Positions 54,165 through 63,577 are shown, counted from the first letter of the stretch. The stretch is 64,000 nucleotides of DNA from Clostridium sartagoforme (GCF_004794105.1 NZ_SRYR01000002.1:1-64000), one strand, 5' to 3'. Numbers and translations: made by a program. Notes: generated from the letters alone by a model not told the origin.

Positions 54165-54282
54165 AAATGTCATTTTAGAAAAAAATAACAAAACTATTAC
54201 AATTAAATAAAAATTGAATAAAGAGGGGCAAAGCTACTTGTTTCAAAGCTTATATAATGATAAACTATATTAGATATAAGGT

Positions 54283-54310
54283 AAGGACAAATATCTTTGT
54301 CTTTGTTTTT
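54283..54310 (+). terminator. Terminator before maf
   Basis: AAGGACAAA / TTTGTCTTT (one G-T pair) around TATC, then GTTTTT. The rest of the gap 54165-54370 shows no gene. Confidence 0.75.
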
Positions 54311-54370
54311 GTGTTTTAGTTAAACCTTTTGTAGAGACTAAAAATATGCACAATTTAGGAAGTGATAAGT

Positions 54371-54940
54371 TTGAAATATGTATTAGCTTCTGGATCTTTA
54401 AGAAGACAAGAATTATTACATAGGATAGTAGATGACTTTGAAATATTAGTAAGTAATTTTGATGAGGACTCTGTTGTTTTTAATGGGAATGTTGAAGAAT
54501 ATGTAATAAATTTAGCTAAAGGAAAAGCTTTAAGCACTAAAGAATGTCTTCAAGAAGATGCAATAATAATTGCAGGAGATACAATAGTTGTACTAGAAGA
54601 TGAGATTTTAGGAAAACCTAAAAATGAGGAAGATGCCTATAATATGTTAAAAAATCTAAGTGGTAAAACTCATAGAGTATATTCAGGTATAGTACTTATA
54701 AATATGTACAATAATAAGGTAGAGGAAGCTTCTCTTTATACTGAGGTTAGAATATCTAATTTATCAGATGAGGAAATAAGAGATTACATAATAACTAGAG
54801 AGCCACTAGATAAAGCTGGAGCTTATGGAATTCAAGGATTCGGTGGAGTGTTTGTTGAAGGTATAAATGGATGCTACTATAATGTAGTAGGATTACCATT
54901 GAACCTTTTAAATAAAATGCTTAAAAAGATTAAGGAATAG
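54371..54940 (+). CDS. maf: Maf-family nucleotide pyrophosphatase
   Basis: A 189-residue house-cleaning enzyme that hydrolyses modified or non-canonical nucleoside triphosphates; overproduction inhibits septation in Bacillus. Motifs: KYVLASGSLRRQELL, EEYVINLAKGKA, IIAGDTIVVLEDEILGKPKNEEDA and EPLDKAGAYGIQGFGG. I chose TTG 54371, which has AGGAAGTG at the right distance and gives the usual MKYVLASGS start. The GTG at 54362 is too close to that site. First gene of the shape block. Confidence 0.92.
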   Translation: MKYVLASGSLRRQELLHRIVDDFEILVSNFDEDSVVFNGNVEEYVINLAKGKALSTKECLQEDAIIIAGDTIVVLEDEILGKPKNEEDAYNMLKNLSGKTHRVYSGIVLINMYNNKVEEASLYTEVRISNLSDEEIRDYIITREPLDKAGAYGIQGFGGVFVEGINGCYYNVVGLPLNLLNKMLKKIKE

Positions 54941-54985
54941 GTAATTTGGCAATATTTATAATAAATTACAATTTTGAGGTGTAAA

Positions 54986-55672
54986 ATGAGTAATGTTAAA
55001 GTTATAGATATGCCAGAAGAGGAAAGACCTGTTGAAAAGCTCTTAATTAGTGGGCCTGAATCTTTAAATAATGCAGAACTTCTTGCAATTATTTTAAGGA
55101 CAGGGACTAAAGAGGAAAATATAATCACTTTGAGCAATAGAATAATATCTGAATTAGATGGACTAGAAGGTTTATTAGATGCTGGTATTGAAGAAATAAC
55201 TAAGATAAAAGGTATTAAAAATAAAAAAGCTAGTCAAATTTTAGCTGTAGGAGAACTAGTTAGGAGAATAAGTAAAGCAGCTTTACTTAAAGAAAGAGAT
55301 AAGATTTCTTCTCCAAATGATATAGCAAAAATTTTAATGAAGGATATGGTGTTTTTAAAGCAAGAGGTTTTAAGATTAGTAATGCTAGACACTAAGAATA
55401 ACATAATAGGACTAAAGGATGTCTTTGTTGGGAGTTTAAATACGTCAATAGTTCATCCAAGGGAGATTTTTAAAGAAGCTCTTAAAAGAAGTAGTTCTAG
55501 TATAATAGTTTGTCACAATCATCCTTCAGGGGATCCAACTCCAAGCAAGGAAGATATTGATATAACTATTAGGTTAAAAGAATGTGGTAAGATAATAGGA
55601 ATTGATCTATTAGATCATTTAATAATTGGAAAAAATCAGTATGTAAGTTTGAAAGAAAAAGGAATAATATAA
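54986..55672 (+). CDS. radC: RadC/UPF0758 JAB-domain protein
   Basis: A 228-residue protein: N-terminal helix-hairpin-helix region (about 20-95, [37 protein letters not shown]) and a C-terminal JAB/MPN metalloprotease-like fold with [18 protein letters not shown]. The repair role once claimed is not supported and the activity is unknown. The start is ATG 54986 after GAGGTG. Position between maf and mreB is the conserved Firmicute order. Confidence 0.94.
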   Translation: MSNVKVIDMPEEERPVEKLLISGPESLNNAELLAIILRTGTKEENIITLSNRIISELDGLEGLLDAGIEEITKIKGIKNKKASQILAVGELVRRISKAALLKERDKISSPNDIAKILMKDMVFLKQEVLRLVMLDTKNNIIGLKDVFVGSLNTSIVHPREIFKEALKRSSSSIIVCHNHPSGDPTPSKEDIDITIRLKECGKIIGIDLLDHLIIGKNQYVSLKEKGII

Positions 55673-55689
55673 GCGAAAGGGGAATTCAA

Positions 55690-56709
55690 ATGGGATTTTT
55701 CAGTAGTAATAAGGATATGGGAATAGATTTAGGAACAGCAAATACGCTTGTTTTTGTAAAAGGTAAAGGTGTAGTTTTAAGTGAACCTTCAGTTGTAGCA
55801 ATAAATAGTACAACTAGAAAACCTTTAGCAGTAGGTGCTGAAGCTAAATTAATGATAGGAAGAACTCCAGGAAATATAGTTGCTATTAGACCATTAAAAG
55901 ATGGTGTTATAGCAGATTTTGACATAGCACAAACAATGCTTAAGAAATTAATAGAAAAGGTTGCTAGCAAAAGTGCTTTTACTAGCCCAAGAATAATAGT
56001 ATGTTATCCATCAGGTGTAACAGAAGTTGAAAGAAGGGCTATAGAAGAAGCAGCAAAGTTTGCTGGAGCTAGAGATGTAGTTTTAATGGAAGAGCCAATG
56101 GCTGCAGCTATTGGAGCAGGACTTCCTGTAGGAGAGCCTACTGGTAGCATGATAGTTGATATCGGTGGAGGAACTACAGAAGTAGCTATAATTTCTTTAG
56201 GGGGAATAGTTACAAGCAAATCATTAAGAGTTGCTGGGGACGAATTAGACCAAGCAATTATCGCTTATATAAAGAAAGAATTTAACTTAATGATAGGTGA
56301 AAGAACAGCAGAACAAGTAAAGATGGAATTAGGTTCAGCTTATAAAGTAGATGATGAAGTAAGAGAAATGGACATAAAGGGAAGAGATATGATAACTGGT
56401 CTTCCAAAGACTGTTAAAGTTTCAGAAGATCAAATTAGAGAAGCATTAAAGGAACCTGTTTATGCTATCATAGAATCAATTAAGACAACTTTAGAAAAGA
56501 CACCACCTGAATTAGCAGCAGACATAATGGAAAAAGGAATAATGTTAGCTGGTGGCGGAGCTTTACTTAGAGGATTAGATTCACTAATTAACTATGAAAC
56601 AAATATGCCTGTTCACATTGCAGAATCACCACTTGATTGTGTTGTTTTAGGAGCAGGAAAAGCATTAGATAATTTTGATGAACTAAGTAGAACTCAAAGA
56701 GGTCAATAA
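55690..56709 (+). CDS. mreB: Rod-shape protein MreB
   Basis: Actin homologue whose membrane filaments guide lateral wall synthesis. It has 339 residues. Nucleotide-binding motifs: [20 protein letters not shown] (phosphate 1), [17 protein letters not shown] (phosphate 2), and [15 protein letters not shown] (adenosine). The N-terminus [11 protein letters not shown] may bind the membrane. It overlaps mreC by one base (TAATG), so the two are translated together. Confidence 0.97.
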   Translation: MGFFSSNKDMGIDLGTANTLVFVKGKGVVLSEPSVVAINSTTRKPLAVGAEAKLMIGRTPGNIVAIRPLKDGVIADFDIAQTMLKKLIEKVASKSAFTSPRIIVCYPSGVTEVERRAIEEAAKFAGARDVVLMEEPMAAAIGAGLPVGEPTGSMIVDIGGGTTEVAIISLGGIVTSKSLRVAGDELDQAIIAYIKKEFNLMIGERTAEQVKMELGSAYKVDDEVREMDIKGRDMITGLPKTVKVSEDQIREALKEPVYAIIESIKTTLEKTPPELAADIMEKGIMLAGGGALLRGLDSLINYETNMPVHIAESPLDCVVLGAGKALDNFDELSRTQRGQ

Positions 56710-57560
56710 TGAAGCTCTTTAAGAATAAACTGGCAGTAACTGTAATAGTGCTGTCAGTTGCCTTTTTAGGAATAATTATTTACACAGTTAATAGTGATAG
56801 TAAAGGTGCTCTGTCAAGTGGTGCAGGTAGTACAATAAATCCATTGCAAAAAGTTGTTTACTCTATTAGTGATAAGGTAAAAGAAACTTTAGACTTTTTT
56901 CTTAATTTCTCAGAAGTAAAAGATGAAAATAAAGAGTTAACAAAGGAAAATATTGAACTTAAAAATAAGTTATTAGAGTATGATAAGCTTAAGGAAGAAA
57001 ATGATAGATTAAGAGAAGTGCTTAATTTTACAGATTCTAAAAGCAGTTATGAATATATTGGATGTGAAATTATAGGATATAGCGGAGAAAGCTATACTCA
57101 AGGATATGTTATAAATAAGGGTGAAAATCATGGACTTAAAAAAGGCATGGTAGTAGTTGCTGATAAAGGTCTTGTGGGACAGGTTACCAGTACAGGGTCT
57201 AATTGGGCAATAGTCGAAAGCCTATTAAATGAAAATATAGCTGTATCTGTTATGGTAAGTAGTACTAGAGAAACTACAGGTATATTAGAAGGATATGTAA
57301 CTCGTAGTAATGATGGGTTAACTAAGGTTACCAATTTACCTGTTAATTCTGCTATAAAAGAAGGGGATGTTATATTAACTTCAGGGCTTGGACAGATTTA
57401 TCCTAAGGAAGTCAGAATTGGTGAAGTAGTGTCAGTAGAAACAGATGATATTAGAGTTATGAAGACTGCAATAGTAAAGCCGTATGTTGACTTTAGTAAT
57501 CTTGAGGATTTATTTGTTATTATTCCTACAGAAACTAGGGAAGTAAAATATGAGAATTAG
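56709..57560 (+). CDS. mreC: Rod-shape protein MreC
   Basis: A 283-residue elongasome scaffold: membrane helix (about 8-27), coiled coil (about 68-106, EVKDENKELTKENIELKNKLLEYDKLK), then the two beta-barrel domains (VINKGENHGLKKGMVVVADKGLVGQV, GDVILTSGLGQIYPKEVRIGEVVSV). It sits between MreB and the penicillin-binding protein and activates PBP2 in other bacteria. It forms one transcript with its neighbours. Confidence 0.95.
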   Translation: MKLFKNKLAVTVIVLSVAFLGIIIYTVNSDSKGALSSGAGSTINPLQKVVYSISDKVKETLDFFLNFSEVKDENKELTKENIELKNKLLEYDKLKEENDRLREVLNFTDSKSSYEYIGCEIIGYSGESYTQGYVINKGENHGLKKGMVVVADKGLVGQVTSTGSNWAIVESLLNENIAVSVMVSSTRETTGILEGYVTRSNDGLTKVTNLPVNSAIKEGDVILTSGLGQIYPKEVRIGEVVSVETDDIRVMKTAIVKPYVDFSNLEDLFVIIPTETREVKYEN

Positions 57561-57570
57561 AGGGTAGCTT

Positions 57571-58062
57571 ATGAAGAAGTGGATTTTAGTTTTAATTTCG
57601 TTATTACTTTTAATATTAGATAACTCTCTTATGCCTTTCTTTTCTATAAAAGGTGCTTACCCAACTTTGATTTTCACATTTGCAATAGCTTATTCAATTA
57701 TTTATGGAAGAAAAGAAGCAGTTATTATAGGGGTAACTTCAGGGTTGCTACAAGATATATTTTTCTATAATGGTTTTGGAGTAAACTCTCTTATTAATAT
57801 GCTTTTATGCCTACTTGCAGCAATTATAGGTGAAAACATATATAGAGAAAAGAAACTAATACCTGTTGTATCTACAGTGGTCTTATCATTATTAAAAGTT
57901 TTTGCTATAGCTTTAATATTAAAGTTATCTGATAAAACTGTTAATGGAACAATAGGTATTTATTCATCAATCTATAATGCTGTTGTTATGTTTCTAGGGT
58001 ACAATTTTGTTTTAAGACTTTATGATAATAATGATAAAAAGAAGTCATGGAGGTTTAAATGA
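57571..58062 (+). CDS. mreD: Rod-shape protein MreD
   Basis: A 163-residue membrane protein with about five helices. The ECF-like motif region SIIYGRKEAVIIGVTSGLLQDIFFYNGFGVNSL is characteristic. It is 10 bp after mreC, and its stop overlaps the PBP2 start (ATGA). Confidence 0.93.
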   Translation: MKKWILVLISLLLLILDNSLMPFFSIKGAYPTLIFTFAIAYSIIYGRKEAVIIGVTSGLLQDIFFYNGFGVNSLINMLLCLLAAIIGENIYREKKLIPVVSTVVLSLLKVFAIALILKLSDKTVNGTIGIYSSIYNAVVMFLGYNFVLRLYDNNDKKKSWRFK

Positions 58063-61004
58063 TAGTAAATAAACCGAAAAAAAAGAAGAAAATTTCTAGG
58101 TTTTTTGTTTTAAATATTATAATGATAGTACTTTTTACTACTATACTTTCAAGACTAGTTTACCTCCAAATATATAAGCATGCAGATTATAAGGAAAGAG
58201 CGGATATTAGCTCTACAAGACTTATATCTGAAGCAGCTCCAAGAGGTAAGATATATGATAGTGAAGGTAATATATTAGCTACTAATATCCAAACATATAA
58301 CTTAACATATACTAAGCCAAATGATGAAAATGAAAACTTTTATGAGACTATGAGTAATGTTTTTAAGATTTTATCTGAAAATGGTGAAGAATTTCAAGAT
58401 GATTTATTGTTAAAGTTAGATAGTAACGGTAAGTTCTATTTTGACTTTAAAACTGATGACTCTGACACTAAGAAAATAGTTGAAGTAAGGTTTAAAAGAG
58501 ATAGAGGTCTTAATGAGGAAATAGAGAAGGCTGAGTTTGAAGATAAGGAATCGGATTTTACTGATGATGAAATAGCTTTAGTAGATAAAGAGCTACTTAA
58601 ACTTTCACCAGAGGAAACTTTCTATAAACTTATTAAAATATATGACCTTCAAGAACTTGTAAATCCAGTTCCAGTTCAAGAAGAAGGAGAAACTAATAAG
58701 GCTTATAATGCTAGGCTTGAAGCATATAATGACAAATATGAGGAGATGTCCGGTAAGGAAATCCTTGATGAGCTTTTAACTAAATATTCACTTAAAGAAG
58801 TAAGACAATACATGGTAGTTAAAGATGCTATAAAAATGCAAAGCTTTAAAGGATATAGAGCGGTTACTATTGCTGAAAATATTAAACAAGATACCTGGCA
58901 GATCATTTATCAAAAGTTAAATGATCTGCCAGGTATAGATGTTAGTATAGAACCAATTAGATACTATCCTTATAATAATTTAGCATCTAGTACTTTAGGA
59001 TATCTATCTTCAATAGATTCTTCTAAAGAAACTAATTATGAGTTAAGAGGATATGATGCTTCTTCAGATTTAATTGGTGTTGCTGGTATAGAATCAGCCT
59101 TTGAAAGTGAGTTAAAGGGTGTTAAAGGTGGAACTACTGTTAAAGTAAACTCTAAGGGTAGGGTTACAGAAGAATTATTTAGACTAGATTCTTATCCAGG
59201 GAATAATGTCCACTTAACTATAGATAAGAATGTACAGTATGCAGCTGAGCAAGCTTTGAAGGATACACTAGAAAGAGTAAGAAGTAGTATAGCTCCTAAT
59301 GCAACTAGGGGTGCTGTAGTAGCTATAGAAGTAAATACAGGAAGAGTAATAGCTATGGCAAGTTACCCGGATTATGATCCAAATGTATTTTCAATTCCGG
59401 GAAGACTAACTGATGAATTATCACAAGAATACTTTGATCCTGATATAGATGCTTATGCCAAAGAATTTATGAAAAGGACTGGGGCTACTGGTGATATAGA
59501 AGAATTATTCCCTAGGGATGAAGATACAGGTAAAAGAGTAGATAGGTTTGATACTTATCCTAAGAAATTTTTTAATTATGCAACGCAAGGATTGTTACCT
59601 CCAGGTTCTACTTTCAAGCCACTCACAGCAATAGCTGGATTAATGGAAGGAGTAGCAACTGAAGGTGAAGTTATGATGGATAATAACGGAAGTTGGAGTA
59701 CAGATGAATTACCAGGATTGATATTAAAAAACTTTGAAGGAAGAGCTAATGGTGCTACAGATTTAAAAACAGCTTTACAAGTATCATCAAACTACTATTT
59801 TTATGAACTAGGATATAGATTATATAAGAAAAATGGTGGAGCTGTTAATGGTGGTAATATTGAAGCTTTAGATACATTGGCACATTATGCATGGAAGTTT
59901 GGTCTTGGTATGGCACAAGAGGATCAAACTGAAAAGAATTTATCAACAGGTATTCAAATAGAAGAAGATTTCGGGCAAGTATATAATTTTGAATCGTGGA
60001 AAGCTCAGTCTATAAAAAATCCTATGTATGATATAGTAAGAGCATTAAAAACAGGGAATTATCATCTATTTTCATTTGTTCCATTAGATATAGAAGATAA
60101 TGAAAGTGATCCAGACAACTTAAAGGAAGCAAAAACTGCATTAAAGAATGAAATGAAAGCAGCATTAGAAAAGGTTGGAACTAATGAGGAGATAACAGAT
60201 AATACTAAGTTTGCTGAAAGTTTAGTGCCATATGTTAAAAAAGTTATGGATATTTCGCCTCAATTTAAGAGTGCAGTAGTTGAAACATCTAAAAATAGAA
60301 GTGTAGATATTAATGAGGAAGCAGGAGTAATAGCAGATGCTATAGCTTTTTATATAATAAATAACCAAGCGGTTGAAATTAAGACACCAGCTCAAATTAT
60401 ATATAGTGCTATAGGGCAAGGGATGACTACTGCTACACCTGTACAATTAGCTAATTATGTAGCTACATTAGCTAGTGGTGGTAAAAGGTATAAGGTAAGT
60501 GTTGTAGATAAGGTTACAACTCCAACAGGAGAAGTAATAAAGGAATACAAACCTGAGCTAGTAGATGAATTAGATATACCAGAAGAATACTTACAAATTG
60601 TAAAGGAAGGTATGTATAGAGTTAATACTAGCCCAAGTAATGGTACTGCATATAATAGTTTTGGAAACTTCCCTATAAAGGTTGCAGGTAAAACTGGTAC
60701 TGCCGACTTTAGTACAGATGAGAACTATCGTATTCAAGGTAGAGCAGCTTATGGTAACTATATTAGTTTTGCACCATTAGATGATCCTAAAATAGCTATA
60801 TTCTCAACTATCTACGATGGTAGTAGAGGTAGTGAAGGTGCAACTATTCATAAGGCGATTTATGAAGCCTTCTTTAAAGAGGAGTTATTAAAATTAGATC
60901 CATCTTATGCATCAAAATCAGAATCCTTTAGAAAGTATGTTCAAGACTCACCTCTTAAGGACAATAAAGATGATAGCATAAAGATAGACACTACTAGCAA
61001 TTAA
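58059..61004 (+). CDS. Penicillin-binding protein 2 (class B transpeptidase)
   Basis: Transpeptidase that cross-links new lateral wall. One N-terminal helix (about 14-34) is followed by the pedestal domain (ISEAAPRGKIYDSEGNILA). Catalytic motifs are STFK at 517-520, SSN at 576-578 and KTG at 878-880. At 981 residues it is far longer than the 600-700 of typical PBP2. The extra mass lies in an acidic insert after the pedestal (about 100-260) and in roughly 300 residues between SxN and KTG. Long PBP2 forms are known in clostridia. The start overlaps mreD by ATGA. An 18-bp perfect inverted repeat lies inside the gene. Confidence 0.93.
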   Translation: MIVNKPKKKKKISRFFVLNIIMIVLFTTILSRLVYLQIYKHADYKERADISSTRLISEAAPRGKIYDSEGNILATNIQTYNLTYTKPNDENENFYETMSNVFKILSENGEEFQDDLLLKLDSNGKFYFDFKTDDSDTKKIVEVRFKRDRGLNEEIEKAEFEDKESDFTDDEIALVDKELLKLSPEETFYKLIKIYDLQELVNPVPVQEEGETNKAYNARLEAYNDKYEEMSGKEILDELLTKYSLKEVRQYMVVKDAIKMQSFKGYRAVTIAENIKQDTWQIIYQKLNDLPGIDVSIEPIRYYPYNNLASSTLGYLSSIDSSKETNYELRGYDASSDLIGVAGIESAFESELKGVKGGTTVKVNSKGRVTEELFRLDSYPGNNVHLTIDKNVQYAAEQALKDTLERVRSSIAPNATRGAVVAIEVNTGRVIAMASYPDYDPNVFSIPGRLTDELSQEYFDPDIDAYAKEFMKRTGATGDIEELFPRDEDTGKRVDRFDTYPKKFFNYATQGLLPPGSTFKPLTAIAGLMEGVATEGEVMMDNNGSWSTDELPGLILKNFEGRANGATDLKTALQVSSNYYFYELGYRLYKKNGGAVNGGNIEALDTLAHYAWKFGLGMAQEDQTEKNLSTGIQIEEDFGQVYNFESWKAQSIKNPMYDIVRALKTGNYHLFSFVPLDIEDNESDPDNLKEAKTALKNEMKAALEKVGTNEEITDNTKFAESLVPYVKKVMDISPQFKSAVVETSKNRSVDINEEAGVIADAIAFYIINNQAVEIKTPAQIIYSAIGQGMTTATPVQLANYVATLASGGKRYKVSVVDKVTTPTGEVIKEYKPELVDELDIPEEYLQIVKEGMYRVNTSPSNGTAYNSFGNFPIKVAGKTGTADFSTDENYRIQGRAAYGNYISFAPLDDPKIAIFSTIYDGSRGSEGATIHKAIYEAFFKEELLKLDPSYASKSESFRKYVQDSPLKDNKDDSIKIDTTSN
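58891..58936. repeat. 18-bp perfect inverted repeat inside the PBP2 gene
   Basis: ATACCTGGCAGATCATTT (58891-58908) and AAATGATCTGCCAGGTAT (58919-58936) with a 10-nt loop ATCAAAAGTT. It encodes DTWQIIYQKLNDLPGID without interrupting the frame. Confidence 0.9.
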
Positions 61005-61119
61005 GAATTGACAATTGGCAATTAATAATTAATAATTAATAATTAAGGAAATAATCTCTTCGAAATTATTGAATTAAGTTTTGAGACTCAGCTTTTGCTG
61101 AGTTTCTTTATTTTTCTTT
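61005..61119. repeat. AATTAA-rich repeat with terminator, family K copy 3
   Basis: AATTGACAATTGGCAATTAATAA units, ATAATCTCTTCGAAATTAT and a terminator ACTCAGC-TTTT-GCTGAGT with T-rich tail (61083-61119). It ends the mre-PBP2 transcript. Confidence 0.75.
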
Positions 61120-61558
61120 AGAAAATTATATTTTTTAAATCTGTAAATAACTTTAATAATTAGGAGAAACACATAGTCTGCGAAGCAGATTTTATTATAA
61201 TGAGTTTTAGAAAGAATTGAGGGCTGAAAAGTTTAAGAAAGATTTTAAGGCCTTTTTGGAGGATTATTGAGAAGTTATATTACTTAAAATTAATATTTAT
61301 TGTATGCCTAATGATTTAGATAGAATTAATAAGTAATAAGTTTAAGAAAAATATAAAATCTTTTTAAGGAGAATATTAAAGGTTTATCTTTAATATTGGA
61401 AAATAATTGCAATAATGTTATGAAAAATCTTATGGAATTAGGTATATATGGGAGTTTGTTAAAAAATACTGTTGTTAATATATATAAATTAATTGTATAA
61501 TTATAGATATGTGACAAAAATTTTAAAAAGTAAAGTTTAAGTTGGTGGAGGGTGGCCA
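61120..61558 (+). promoter_or_regulatory. Non-coding gap before minC with candidate promoter
   Basis: A TCTGCGAAGCAGA palindrome lies near 61177. A candidate promoter is TTGTTA (61472-61477), 18 nt, TATAAT (61496-61501), 57 nt before minC. I see no convincing gene; the only minus-strand frame here has no supporting features. Confidence 0.5.
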
Positions 61559-62209
61559 ATGAAAGTACATAGTATTCAAATTAGAGGTAATAGTGACGGA
61601 ATAAACGCCTTTATAGATATGGATGGATTTAATAACTTTGATGATATGATGGAAGCATTAGTTAAAAAGTTATCTGTGGGTAAAGGTTTTTACAAGGGAT
61701 CATCTATTAAAATAGAAACGAACTTAGATTTATTAAAAGAAGAAGAAGTAGCACAGTTAAAAGAAACTTTATTTAATAAGATTCAAATTAAAGAATGTGT
61801 TTTTGAACCTATAAAGAAAACTGGTGCTAAGGAAAAGAAAGAAAATAAAATTTTTAATGGGATATATGAAGGAAAAACTAAATTTATAAAGAAAACTATA
61901 AGAGGTGGACAACTTATAAGGTATTATGGGAATATAGTTATTGTAGGAGATATTAATCATGGTGCTGAAGTATATGCAGGTGGGAATATAGTGGTTCTAG
62001 GAACTATTAAAGGTCAAGTCCATGCTGGAATGGGAGGAAATAAAAAAGCTATAATTTCGGCTTTTAACCTTCAACCAGAAATATTACAAATTGCAGACAT
62101 TGTAACTATAGCTCCAGAGGATGGCATTAAACCTTCTTATCCAGAGCTTGCTAAAATAAAAGATAACAATATAGTGGTAGAGCCTTATTTACCAAAGAAA
62201 TATATATAA
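61559..62209 (+). CDS. minC: Septum-site determining protein MinC
   Basis: A 216-residue inhibitor of FtsZ assembly. The N-terminal domain (about 1-100) is loosely conserved. The C-terminal beta-helix (about 110-205, GQLIRYYGNIVIVGDINHGAEVYAGGNIVVLGTIKGQVHAGMGG) binds MinD and is diagnostic. The ATG follows GGAGGG. It is separated from minD by 218 bp that contain promoter element copy 5. Confidence 0.95.
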   Translation: MKVHSIQIRGNSDGINAFIDMDGFNNFDDMMEALVKKLSVGKGFYKGSSIKIETNLDLLKEEEVAQLKETLFNKIQIKECVFEPIKKTGAKEKKENKIFNGIYEGKTKFIKKTIRGGQLIRYYGNIVIVGDINHGAEVYAGGNIVVLGTIKGQVHAGMGGNKKAIISAFNLQPEILQIADIVTIAPEDGIKPSYPELAKIKDNNIVVEPYLPKKYI

Positions 62210-62264
62210 GTTTAATAATATTATACATTTTATGAAGTTAGACTTTATATCAATCATGTTTATA

Positions 62265-62410
62265 TCAGATAAGTATTTTATCAACTTGTATAAAAAAATA
62301 AATAATATATATGATTTCAATTAGGTTATTTTACCTATCAGTTCTTTTTTATTATAATTTTATAGAAATAGGATGATGTGATTTATTTATTGAAACATAT
62401 ATAGATAAGT
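62265..62410 (+). repeat. TTTCAATT/AATTGAAA promoter-like element, copy 5
   Basis: TCAACTTGTATAAA left edge, TTTCAATT at 62315-62322, TTTACC at 62330-62335, a 17-nt spacer, TATAAT at 62353-62358, TTATTGAAACATATATAG at 62388-62405. This copy has the best promoter spacing and lies between minC and minD, reading toward minD. Confidence 0.82.
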
Positions 62411-62427
62411 GTTGGAGGGATAATAAA

Positions 62428-63222
62428 ATGGGAATTTCTATAGTAATTACATCAGGTAAAGGTGGAGTTGGAAAGACAACAACTACTGCAAACATCGGAA
62501 CTGCATTAGCTGCTTTAAATAAAAAAGTAGTAGTAGTAGATGGAGATACTGGTCTTAGAAATTTAGATGTCTTAATGGGACTTGAAAATAGAATAGTTTA
62601 TACATTATCAGATGTTATTGAAAACAGATGTAGATTAAAACAAGCATTAATAAAGGATAAAAGATATCAAAATCTTTGTCTATTACCAACAGCTCAAACT
62701 AAAGATAAAGATGATATAAGACCGCAAGATATGCTTAAAATAGTAAATCAGCTTAAAGAGGATTTTGACTACATACTTATTGATTGTCCTGCTGGAATTG
62801 AACAAGGATTTGAAAATTCAGTAGTAGGAGCAGACAAGGCTGTAGTTGTAGTAAACCCAGAAATTACTTCAGTTAGAGATGCTGATAGAGTTATTGGTAA
62901 GTTAGATGCTAAAGGTTTAGATGATCATTCAGTAATTATAAACAGATTAAACTATGAAATGACTCAAAGAGGAGATATGTTAGATATCTCTGACATTATA
63001 GAAACATTATCAATAGAGTTACTTGGAGTAGTTCCTGATGATAAGAATATCACAGTATCTACTAATAAGGGTGAGCCTATAGTATTAGATGAAAAGTCTG
63101 TATCTGGGCAAGCTTTTAGAAATATAGCTAGAAGATTAACTGGAGAAGAAGTGCCACTAATGGATTTAAAAACTGGTGGAGAAGGATTCTTCGCATCATT
63201 AAAAAAATTATTTAAACGTTAG
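62428..63222 (+). CDS. minD: Septum-site determining ATPase MinD
   Basis: A 264-residue membrane-cycling ATPase that recruits MinC. The deviant Walker A is KGGVGKTTTTANIG (about 11-24), Walker B DYILIDCPAGIEQG, and the C-terminal amphipathic membrane-targeting helix GFFASLKKLFKR. GGAGGG precedes the ATG. minE follows 17 bp later. Confidence 0.97.
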   Translation: MGISIVITSGKGGVGKTTTTANIGTALAALNKKVVVVDGDTGLRNLDVLMGLENRIVYTLSDVIENRCRLKQALIKDKRYQNLCLLPTAQTKDKDDIRPQDMLKIVNQLKEDFDYILIDCPAGIEQGFENSVVGADKAVVVVNPEITSVRDADRVIGKLDAKGLDDHSVIINRLNYEMTQRGDMLDISDIIETLSIELLGVVPDDKNITVSTNKGEPIVLDEKSVSGQAFRNIARRLTGEEVPLMDLKTGGEGFFASLKKLFKR

Positions 63223-63239
63223 TAAAGGGGGAGAGAGAG

Positions 63240-63503
63240 GTGGATTTTTTTAAGAAATTTTCCAATAAACAAACACCTAAAGATGTTGCTAAAGATAGAT
63301 TAAAACTAATATTAATACATGATAGAGGGGATTTACCTCATGAAACCCTTGATAAAATAAGAGCAGAGATATTAGAGGTATTATCTAAATATATAGAAAT
63401 AGATATTGATGATGTTGAATTAACAGTAAGCAAGAGTGAAAATGTAGACGGAAACAACCCTGCTCTTGTAGCTAATATTCCTATTAAAAATATCAAAAAT
63501 TAA
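63240..63503 (+). CDS. minE: Cell division topological specificity factor MinE
   Basis: An 87-residue protein that stimulates MinD ATPase and drives pole-to-pole oscillation. The N-terminal membrane-contact segment is MDFFKKFSNKQTPKD. The MinD-binding region follows, KDRLKLILIHDRGDLPHETLDKIRAEILEVLSKYIEID. The start is GTG 63240 after a GGGGGAG-like site. Its presence indicates an E. coli-like oscillating system and not the Bacillus DivIVA-only one. Confidence 0.95.
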   Translation: MDFFKKFSNKQTPKDVAKDRLKLILIHDRGDLPHETLDKIRAEILEVLSKYIEIDIDDVELTVSKSENVDGNNPALVANIPIKNIKN

Positions 63504-63577
63504 TTAAGAATTAAGGGAGTAATTTGTTTTAAATTACAGAAATTAATAAGAGACTCAGCTTAGGCTGAGTTTTTCTT
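63504..63577. repeat. AATTAA-rich repeat with terminator, family K copy 4
   Basis: AATTAAGAATTAAGGGAGTAA, a TTTGTTTTAAA spacer, then the terminator ACTCAGC-TTAG-GCTGAGT with T run (63551-63577). The same ACTCAGC hairpin occurs in copy 3. It ends the min operon. The stretch 63578-63760 shows no gene. Confidence 0.75.

Noticed and set aside
54220..54260. Riboswitch before maf (GGGGCAAAGC stretch)
   Set aside because: No complete match to c-di-GMP or other known aptamers; too short and weakly structured.
61326..61559. Minus-strand open frame of 77 codons before minC
   Set aside because: No binding site, no recognisable motif, composition typical of A+T-rich non-coding DNA; it overlaps the minC promoter.
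17673..62405. TTTCAATT/AATTGAAA boxes as CRISPR repeats
   Set aside because: Copies are tens of kilobases apart, lie between unrelated genes and are not arranged as repeat-spacer arrays.
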